Source of the DNA: Methanoregula sp.
Lineage (GTDB): Archaea; Halobacteriota; Methanomicrobia; Methanomicrobiales; Methanospirillaceae
NCBI GenBank assembly: GCA_030653335.1
Contig: JAURZP010000010.1
Span: forward strand, 1 to 10,484
Direction: 5' to 3'
Length of the DNA: 10,484 nucleotides
Shown one piece after another: positions 5,891 to 10,484 of this stretch (positions are counted from its first letter, which is position 1; each line of letters begins with the position of its first letter). Position numbers and translations under genes: made by a program. The notes beneath the pieces are model-generated. The model made no database searches. It saw only the letters and a list, made by a program, of their open reading frames with translations, and was not told the DNA's origin.

Positions 5891-6468
5891 GCACCCGCCC
5901 GCCTACACTGCGCGAGAAGCGCCGGTATATCCTTGCACGAATTGAACCCGCAGGGACACTGCCTGAGCAGAAAGAGTTGTATTACGCGATATCTGATGCA
6001 ACCACATCACTCTGGGGCGATGCAACAACAGCGATCATCACTCCTGCTGTTGTTGCGCTGGAATACGGGCATGTGGTGATACGGTGCCGGCGGGGAACTG
6101 AGCGGGAGCTCGCGATTGCGTTATCTACTGTGACTGCTTGTCGGGACGTGCGTATCTGCCTGCGTATCATTGCAGCATCCGGCACGATCGAAAGCCTGCG
6201 CTCACGGTACCGTCCTAAAAAAATCCCGAAATCAAAAAATCAGCCAGCACCAGAACCGGAATCTGAAACAACCGCAACAGTGGCCGATGAGGGAGTTGAA
6301 CCTGTTCTGCCGGAATGCACGTTTGTTAAAAAAACCTTCATCATTGTGCAGTGTAACGGTCAGAAGGTTGATGTGATTGAAAAGGGATTTAAAAATACAA
6401 ACCGATTGTTCTTAACAAAAGATGATCTGGAGAATTTGAATGCAACCACAATATCAGACAGGATATGA
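5887..6468 (+). CDS. rnp2: Ribonuclease P protein component 2 (Pop5) with C-terminal extension
   Basis: Encodes 193 residues. Residues 1-110 form the Pop5 core: PPTLREKRRYILARIEP, LYYAISDATTSLWGD, then VVALEYGHVVIRCRRGTERELAIALSTV (read in pieces) and a last strand ending SGTIESLRSRY. Pop5 works with Rpp30, encoded just upstream with a 4-nt overlap, on the RNase P RNA catalytic domain. Typical archaeal Pop5 is about 110-140 residues. Here the core is followed by a lysine-rich patch, a Pro/Glu/Thr-rich linker (about 117-140) and a second small module (about 141-185) with FVKKTFIIVQCNGQKVDV and LFLTKDDLENLN. I do not recognise that module. The last 29 nt overlap psmA. Confidence 0.9.
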   Translation: MSTRPPTLREKRRYILARIEPAGTLPEQKELYYAISDATTSLWGDATTAIITPAVVALEYGHVVIRCRRGTERELAIALSTVTACRDVRICLRIIAASGTIESLRSRYRPKKIPKSKNQPAPEPESETTATVADEGVEPVLPECTFVKKTFIIVQCNGQKVDVIEKGFKNTNRLFLTKDDLENLNATTISDRI

Positions 6469-7162
6469 TCGGGCGATCACAGTTTTTTCCCCCGATGGCA
6501 GGCTCTACCAGGTGGAGTATGCCAGAGAAGCAGTAAAGCGGGGAACCACTGCGGTAGGTATCAAGGCAAAGGACGGCGTTGTCCTGATTGTTGACAAGCG
6601 GGTGAGCTCCAAGCTCCTTGAAGCGTCATCGATTGAGAAAATTTTCAAGATTGATGATCATATCGGGGTTGCCTCTTCCGGCCTTGTCGGCGATGCACGG
6701 GCCCTTGTTGACCGGGCACGGGTCGAATGCCAGATCAACCGCGTCTCCTACGATGAACCCATCGATGTCGAAGCGCTCTCCAAAAAACTCTGCGATCACA
6801 TGCAGACGCTCACCCAGTACGGCGGTATCCGCCCGTATGGTACGGCCCTGCTCATTGCAGGTGTGAGTGACGGCGACTGTCGTCTTTTTGAGACAGACCC
6901 CTCCGGCACCCTTCTCGAGTACAAGGCAACGGGAATCGGTATCGGGCGTCCTGCCGCAATGAAAGTCTTTGAAGAGGAATATAATCCGGAGATCGAGATC
7001 AAGGATGCGATCCTTCTGGGCTTAAAGGCACTCCACTCCGCAACTGAAGGCAAGTTCGATATGGATACCGTAGAGATCGGTGTCACCGGACGCGAGATTC
7101 CTCTCTTCAAGAAGATGAGCCGGGAAGATGTCGCTGTATATGTAGAACAGTTCAAGCAGTGA
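6440..7162 (+). CDS. psmA: Proteasome subunit alpha
   Basis: Encodes 240 residues, matching archaeal alpha subunits. The N-terminus MQPQYQTGYDRAITVFSPDG holds the gate-forming tail and the YDR motif (9-11); RLYQVEYAREAVKRG is the alpha-subunit signature. K67 in SIEKI corresponds to the pocket lysine that receives the HbYX tail of the PAN ATPase. QYGGIRPYG and DPSGTLLEYKATGIG follow as expected. Alpha subunits form the outer rings of the 20S proteasome and control entry; they have no catalytic threonine, and none is expected. The start overlaps the end of rnp2 by 29 nt, with GGAG at 6429-6432 giving a 7-nt spacing. The beta subunit is not in this window, as is usual in archaea. Confidence 0.97.
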   Translation: MQPQYQTGYDRAITVFSPDGRLYQVEYAREAVKRGTTAVGIKAKDGVVLIVDKRVSSKLLEASSIEKIFKIDDHIGVASSGLVGDARALVDRARVECQINRVSYDEPIDVEALSKKLCDHMQTLTQYGGIRPYGTALLIAGVSDGDCRLFETDPSGTLLEYKATGIGIGRPAAMKVFEEEYNPEIEIKDAILLGLKALHSATEGKFDMDTVEIGVTGREIPLFKKMSREDVAVYVEQFKQ

Positions 7163-7178
7163 TCAGATCTGACCTGAT

Positions 7179-7883
7179 ATGATACCGCTCGAAAAGTCCA
7201 CTGTTGCGCGCCTTGAGAGTTTTGGGGAACGCTTCGAGATTCTCGTTGACCCTGACAAGGCTGCGCTAGTAAGGCAGGGGCAGGCCATTGACATTGAGGA
7301 TGTAGTTGCGGCCCTCAACGTGTTTAGCAATACCTCAAAGGCAACCCGCGCCCCTGACGAGGCACTCATAAAAGTCTTCCACACAACAGACTTTGTGACA
7401 ATTGCGCGCCGTATCATAGAGAAAGGTGAGATCCATCTCACATCCGAACAGCGCAAACATATGATTGAGGAAAAACGCCGGCAAGTGGTAAATTTCATAG
7501 CGCGCAATGCGGTCAACCCACAGACCGGGCACCCGCACCCCCCGCACAGGATCGAGATGGCAATGGAAGAAGCGCGCGTGAACATCGACCCTTTCAAGCA
7601 TCTTGATGAACAGGTAAAAGAGACGGTTAAGGCATTGCGTCCTCTCCTGCCGATAAGGTTTGAAGAACTCCGGCTTGCAATCCGGATCCCGGCAGACTTT
7701 GCAGCAAAATCTTACGGGGATATTGCTGCCGGCTGCACCATGGAAAAAGACGAGTGGCAGAAGGATGGATCCTGGATTTGTGTTGTGCGCATCCCGGCAG
7801 GAATCCAGAGTGATTTCTATGATCTCATCAATAAACTCACCAAAGGCGAGGGTCAGGTAAAAATCCTCAATCAGGTATATTAA
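7179..7883 (+). CDS. sdo1: Ribosome maturation factor SBDS
   Basis: Encodes 234 residues, the archaeal SBDS length. Three domains are recognisable: the N-terminal FYSH domain (about 1-85; VARLESFGERFEILVDP and SKATRAPDEALIKVF), the central helical domain (about 86-160; EQRKHMIEEKRRQVVNFIARNAV, NPQTGHPHPPHRIEMAMEE), and a C-terminal ferredoxin-like domain (about 161-234) ending GEGQVKILNQVY. SBDS acts late in large-subunit maturation; in eukaryotes it works with EFL1 to release eIF6. In archaea it lies between psmA and the exosome genes and co-purifies with exosome factors, but here it is followed directly by rpl37ae. It begins 16 nt after psmA. Confidence 0.96.
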   Translation: MIPLEKSTVARLESFGERFEILVDPDKAALVRQGQAIDIEDVVAALNVFSNTSKATRAPDEALIKVFHTTDFVTIARRIIEKGEIHLTSEQRKHMIEEKRRQVVNFIARNAVNPQTGHPHPPHRIEMAMEEARVNIDPFKHLDEQVKETVKALRPLLPIRFEELRLAIRIPADFAAKSYGDIAAGCTMEKDEWQKDGSWICVVRIPAGIQSDFYDLINKLTKGEGQVKILNQVY

Positions 7884-7926
7884 TTCTGACGACAAATACA
7901 ACAAGACAGATCGGGGAATATCCATT

Positions 7927-8220
7927 ATGGCAAGCTCCACACATAAAGCAAAAGGAAAAGTTACAAGAAGTGCCGGGCGTTTTGGGTGCCGGTACGGCAG
8001 ATTTGTACGTAAGCGAGTAGCAGATATTGAAGCTGTTTCAAGAGCACTTCACACATGTCCGAAATGTGACATGCTGTCTGTCCAGCGCCGGGGAACCGGT
8101 ATCTGGGAATGCCGCAAATGCGGGTTTAAGTTTGCCGGTGGGTCATACGTGCCGCAGACGCCGGCCATGAAGATTGCCAAGCGCGCAATCGACAGAACGG
8201 TTGAAGAACACAGGAAATAA
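7927..8220 (+). CDS. rpl37ae: Large ribosomal subunit protein L37Ae
   Basis: Encodes 97 residues. The N-terminus carries the basic KVTRSAGRFGCRYGRFVRKRV segment typical of L37Ae. A zinc ribbon is formed by CPKC (44-47) and CRKC (62-65), with RRGTGIWEC between, and the tail GGSYVPQTPAMKIAKRAI is characteristic. All four zinc cysteines are present. The protein sits in the large subunit near the E site. A GGGGAAT element lies about 8 nt before the ATG. The 43-nt gap from sbds holds no gene. Confidence 0.97.
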   Translation: MASSTHKAKGKVTRSAGRFGCRYGRFVRKRVADIEAVSRALHTCPKCDMLSVQRRGTGIWECRKCGFKFAGGSYVPQTPAMKIAKRAIDRTVEEHRK

Positions 8221-8231
8221 ACGGAATATAT

Positions 8232-8366
8232 ATGCCAAGTTCTTACAAATGTGCACGGTGCAAACAGAAAGTTGAAGTCGATGTCAACGTGCGGTGCCCA
8301 TATTGCGGTCACCGGATCCTTTTTAAGGAACGTGGCGCGGCGATCAAGGAACTAAAAGCCCGCTAA
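8232..8366 (+). CDS. rpoP: DNA-directed RNA polymerase subunit P (RpoP/Rpb12)
   Basis: This 44-residue gene begins 11 nt after rpl37ae. The product starts MPSSYKCARCKQKVEV and continues VRCPYCGHRILFKERG. Cysteines C7, C10, C22 and C25 make the CxxC...CxxC zinc site of Rpb12/RpoP, and the basic patch GHRILFKERG is the family signature. The subunit bridges the assembly platform of archaeal RNA polymerase and helps open-complex formation. Length and position after L37Ae fit the superoperon order known from many archaea. Confidence 0.95.
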   Translation: MPSSYKCARCKQKVEVDVNVRCPYCGHRILFKERGAAIKELKAR

Positions 8367-8373
8367 TCCGGCG

Positions 8374-8416
8374 CATTCAGACAAGCTGCCTGAATCAACA
8401 TACTTATCTTGTTTTT
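8374..8416 (+). terminator. Hairpin and T-run between rpoP and pcc1
   Basis: ATTCAGACA (8375-8383), loop AGC, TGCCTGAAT (8387-8395) form a 9-bp stem with one mismatch, followed 16 nt later by GTTTTT (8411-8416). It may be a partial terminator or a processing site dividing the operon. The AT-rich CATACTTATCTTG at 8399-8411 could also act as a promoter for pcc1. The evidence is modest. Confidence 0.35.
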
Positions 8417-8444
8417 AATCCCACTCTGCAGAGGGATTCTTTTA

Positions 8445-8690
8445 ATGCCGCACCATGAAGCGATCTTCCGGTTTTTTACTGAACATGCCGTTTTAATCCA
8501 TAAGGCCCTGTTACCGGAACTCACCGATGAAGTGAACCCGCGTTCAAAGACGAGCTGCTGGCTGGAAGGAGAAAATATACTGCTGCTCAAAATCGAAGCG
8601 GAAGATACCGCAGCCCTCCGGGCCGCACTCAATATGGCATTGCGCCTTGTGAATGTGGCAGACGAGATGCAACAGATCGTCACGCACTAA
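8445..8690 (+). CDS. pcc1: KEOPS complex subunit Pcc1
   Basis: Encodes 81 residues, the usual Pcc1 length. The pattern HKALLPELTDEVNPRSKTSCWLEG, then LLLKIEAEDTAALRAALNMALRLVNVADEM, is the Pcc1 fold: two strands, a helix and a final strand/helix, with the conserved E.....R....W/L and DTAALRAALN elements. Pcc1 dimerises and binds Kae1 in the KEOPS complex, which makes the N6-threonylcarbamoyladenosine at position 37 of ANN-decoding tRNAs. The start is ATG 8445, with GAGG at 8431-8434; the frame is open upstream to a TTG at 8409, but that part does not look like the family. In many archaea pcc1 is next to the prefoldin beta gene, as here. Confidence 0.88.
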   Translation: MPHHEAIFRFFTEHAVLIHKALLPELTDEVNPRSKTSCWLEGENILLLKIEAEDTAALRAALNMALRLVNVADEMQQIVTH

Positions 8691-8705
8691 CTCTGCCGGC
8701 ATAAC

Positions 8706-8861
8706 GTGGATAATCTGATGATCGTCATCCTTTTGCTCCCTGTACTACTCTTTATGTCGTACGGTGTTCAACAATACCCTGAGAAGGTCAGGTATTTCGT
8801 TTTACCCGGCGCAATCCTCAATACCTTTACTGTCAGAAATATAGAGGGAGAACAATCATGA
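8706..8861 (+). CDS. Small single-span membrane protein, uncharacterised
   Basis: A 51-residue frame from GTG 8706 (or 47 residues from ATG 8718) fills the gap between pcc1 and pfdB. Its stop overlaps the prefoldin start as ATGA (8858-8861), the same 4-nt coupling seen between rnp3 and rnp2. The product begins VDNLMIVILLLPVLLFMSYG, a strongly hydrophobic helix over about residues 4-18, and then a short soluble tail QQYPEKVRYFVLPGAILNT (approximately residues 22-40) ending in a charged segment. No family is recognised. It starts 15 nt after the pcc1 stop, without a clear Shine-Dalgarno. The tight packing and overlap favour a real gene; its small size and AT-leaning composition leave doubt. Confidence 0.55.
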   Translation: MDNLMIVILLLPVLLFMSYGVQQYPEKVRYFVLPGAILNTFTVRNIEGEQS

Positions 8862-9220
8862 ACAATATATCACCAAAAGTACAGAACCAGCTGGGCATGC
8901 TCCAGCAGATCCAGCAACAGCTTCAGACCATCCTCCAGCAGAAGGCCCAGTACGAAATGGCAGTGCGTGAGGCAAAGCGTGCAGAGGAAGAGATCAGCGA
9001 TGCAGCTGAAGATGCAGTCATGTACATGAGTGTAGGTACCGTCATGATGCAGAAGAAAAAAGTTGACGTGAATGCAAAGCTCGCCGATAAGGTAGAGTCC
9101 CTTGAGTTGCGCATCAAGTCCTTAGAGAAACAGGAAAAGATGCTGCAGGGCAAATTCGAGCAGCTCCAGGCGCAGATCAAGGAAGCACTCGAAGGCAAGG
9201 GTGCTCCGGCAGCCGCATAA
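8858..9220 (+). CDS. pfdB: Prefoldin subunit beta
   Basis: Encodes 120 residues, the normal length. The two long heptad-rich coiled-coil helices are clear: NQLGMLQQIQQQLQTILQQK and AQYEMAVREAKRAEEEI, then VESLELRIKSLEKQEKMLQG and FEQLQAQIKEAL. Between them lies the beta-hairpin DAVMYMSVGTVMMQKKK that builds the hexamer platform. Four beta subunits join two alpha subunits to make the jellyfish-shaped chaperone that hands unfolded proteins to the thermosome. The AGAGGGAGAAC region at 8844-8853 gives a good Shine-Dalgarno sequence. It is the last gene of the plus-strand operon, followed by strong T-runs. Confidence 0.95.
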   Translation: MNNISPKVQNQLGMLQQIQQQLQTILQQKAQYEMAVREAKRAEEEISDAAEDAVMYMSVGTVMMQKKKVDVNAKLADKVESLELRIKSLEKQEKMLQGKFEQLQAQIKEALEGKGAPAAA

Positions 9221-9229
9221 TTAACGATC

Positions 9230-9252
9230 TTTTTTAGTGTATTCTTTTTTTT
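9230..9252 (+). terminator. Poly-T terminator at the end of the superoperon
   Basis: Two T-runs, six T at 9230-9235 and eight T at 9245-9252, follow the pfdB stop within 32 nt; a third run of six lies at 9275-9280. Archaeal RNA polymerase stops on such runs without needing a hairpin, so the operon very probably ends here. Confidence 0.7.
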
Positions 9253-9304
9253 AGTCCGTGCAGGTTCCGGCAGGTTTTTTGTATCAGGACACGAAACAGC
9301 ATGT

Positions 9305-9886
9305 ATGGATAGAGTTCCTGCAGCAGCCCGGCGTTTTTTTTCCATCAAATCTGCAGCAGACCATGCATCCTGTGCGCACAAAGGACAATGCCGGAAGGAC
9401 CGGAGAACTCCTTACATTGTCCACCCGGCCCGGGTAGCAGGATACGTGAGTATGTTTGGCGGCTCGCATGCGGCGATCATCTCTGCCTGGCTTCACGATG
9501 TCTATGAGGACTGCACTCCGGAATGGATCTCGTTAACGGACTCTTTTATTGCCGCCCTCCCCCTGCCAGAGGATGAACAGCAGGAAATCGCTGCCATTGT
9601 CGATGCCCTGACAAAAAAGAACACGATTCCTGGAAAAGCAGCCCGGCTATCCGACAGCATAGGACGGATTCTTGACGCCCCCCCTGAAGCTACGCTGGTT
9701 AAGATCTGTGATCGGATCGATAATTTTTTAGATACGGCCTGTCGTGACGGTCAGGTGAGGAAACGCTATCTCGTCTCCACGGATGAGATCATGGATCGGC
9801 TCTCTTTTCGTGCATATTACTGCGGGTACGAAAACGCCATGAATACGCTCAAAGAGATCCGGTATGCATCCCCAAAAAATGAGTGA
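9305..9886 (+). CDS. MESH1/SpoT-type HD-domain hydrolase
   Basis: Encodes 193 residues, about the size of hydrolase-only RSH proteins. Signature parts of the RelA/SpoT hydrolase domain are present in order: AAD.ASCAHKGQ.RKDRRTPYIVHP (near 17-41, metal ligand H40), AWLHDVYED (61-69; H64, D65 and the catalytic pair E68, D69), and LVKICDRIDN (131-140; D136). These match the MESH1 residues H35, H61, D62, E65, D66 and D122. No synthetase, TGS or ACT domain follows. The expected activity is removal of the 3' phosphate group from (p)ppGpp or, as shown for MESH1, from NADPH. ATG at 9305 is chosen because the nearby ATG at 9301 meets a stop at once; no Shine-Dalgarno is seen. The gene ends 4 nt from the convergent leuA-like gene. 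Confidence 0.8.
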   Translation: MDRVPAAARRFFSIKSAADHASCAHKGQCRKDRRTPYIVHPARVAGYVSMFGGSHAAIISAWLHDVYEDCTPEWISLTDSFIAALPLPEDEQQEIAAIVDALTKKNTIPGKAARLSDSIGRILDAPPEATLVKICDRIDNFLDTACRDGQVRKRYLVSTDEIMDRLSFRAYYCGYENAMNTLKEIRYASPKNE

Positions 9887-9890
9887 ATGA

Positions 9891-10484
9891 TTATTTCCGG
9901 CTGGTTAAGTTGATCGCATTGACCAGCGCCTCAACGGATGAGAGCACAATGTCGTCTCCGCTGCCGCTGGCATCGTAGATCTTGCCGTGTTCGTCTTCTA
10001 CGGCAATCGTGACGTGGCACATCGAGTCAGAACCTCCGGCGATCGCTTCGATGTTGAACTCTTTTAACTGCACACGCGCCGGCACGATCCCGAAGATCGC
10101 CTTTAAGGCTGCATCAACCGGGCCATTACCCACTGCGGAAAAGACATGCTCTTTCCCGTTTACCATTGCCTTTACGCTTGCAGTGGGGATCATGTGATTG
10201 CCGGTCATGATCGCGATATCCATTAATCGGAGCATCTTGTGACTCAGTTCGATCTCCATCACGGTCTGGGCGATCTCGTAGAGGTCTGCATCGGTCACCC
10301 GTTTGCCCTTGTTGGCGATTGCCTTGACTTTCTCGACAATGGCATCCAGCTGGGTGTCGTTGGGACTGATATGGACCTCAGACAGCATCTGGTGCACTGC
10401 GTGCCTTCCAACATGTTTTCCAAGGGTCAGCCTGCGCCGGTGCCCGACCATCTCCGGGGTCATGATGCCGGGTTCAAAGGTCGC
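9891..10484 (-). CDS. leuA: 2-isopropylmalate synthase-family enzyme, C-terminal part (cut by window edge)
   Basis: The last 197 residues are visible; the catalytic TIM barrel lies beyond the window. The visible part opens with ATFEPGIMTPEMVGHRRR and LGKHVGRHAV, the conserved junction after the barrel in 2-isopropylmalate and citramalate synthases. The linker KVKAIANKGKRVTDADLYEIA follows, and then the C-terminal regulatory (LeuA dimer) domain with GNGPVDAALKAI, ALKEFNIEAI-like strand, and ASGSGDDIVLSSVEALVNAIN. The complete enzyme would condense acetyl-CoA with 2-oxoisovalerate (leucine synthesis). A citramalate synthase (isoleucine) or homocitrate-synthase-related role cannot be excluded without the barrel. 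The regulatory domain indicates feedback inhibition by the end-product amino acid. Confidence 0.85.
   Translation of the reverse strand, partial: ATFEPGIMTPEMVGHRRRLTLGKHVGRHAVHQMLSEVHISPNDTQLDAIVEKVKAIANKGKRVTDADLYEIAQTVMEIELSHKMLRLMDIAIMTGNHMIPTASVKAMVNGKEHVFSAVGNGPVDAALKAIFGIVPARVQLKEFNIEAIAGGSDSMCHVTIAVEDEHGKIYDASGSGDDIVLSSVEALVNAINLTSRK

Noticed and set aside
7335..7940. Minus-strand open frame of about 200 residues opposite sbds.
   Set aside because: SBDS is unmistakable on the plus strand, so the opposite frame is a shadow.
1..10484. CRISPR arrays, insertion sequences, integrase sites, rRNA or complete tRNA genes.
   Set aside because: None were seen: no regularly spaced repeats, transposase or integrase frames, or full tRNA folds.

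Overview
The window looks like chromosomal DNA of a methanogenic euryarchaeon, most likely of the order Methanomicrobiales (Methanoregula-like). This is inferred from the archaeal information-processing genes (L15e, RNase P p30 and Pop5, proteasome alpha, SBDS, L37Ae, RpoP, Pcc1, prefoldin beta), protein sequence style, moderate-to-high GC and the gene order. Species was not determined.

Layout. (1) Positions 1-1604, minus strand: a PUA-type RNA-binding protein (cut by the window edge) overlapping the 3' end of a RecJ/GAN-like DHH exonuclease gene. (2) Positions 1649-3530, plus strand: a bifunctional NAD(P)HX repair enzyme (Nnr) followed after 4 nt by moaC (molybdopterin synthesis). (3) Positions 3531-4550: an accessory island with a perfect 20-bp palindrome, a GC-rich block of hairpins and direct repeats, a small minus-strand antitoxin-like gene with a TTG start, and a ribbon-helix-helix-style antitoxin gene overlapping the remains of a RelE-like toxin. 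(4) Positions 4623-9220, plus strand: the classical archaeal superoperon rpl15e - rnp3 - rnp2 - psmA - sbds - rpl37ae - rpoP - pcc1 - small membrane protein - pfdB. (5) Positions 9305-10484: a MESH1/SpoT-type HD hydrolase gene, convergent with and only 4 nt away from the 3' end of a 2-isopropylmalate synthase-family gene that runs off the window.

How it works together. The superoperon links ribosome biogenesis (L15e, L37Ae, SBDS), tRNA processing and modification (RNase P subunits, the KEOPS subunit Pcc1), transcription (RpoP) and protein quality control (proteasome, prefoldin). In many archaea the exosome genes rrp4, rrp41 and rrp42 lie between sbds and rpl37ae; here only 43 nt separate them.

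No large undescribed system is visible; most of the window is conserved housekeeping DNA. The least explained items are the 51-residue membrane protein translationally coupled to prefoldin beta, the C-terminal extension of Pop5, the structured GC-rich element after moaC, and the hairpin-rich leader of rpl15e.
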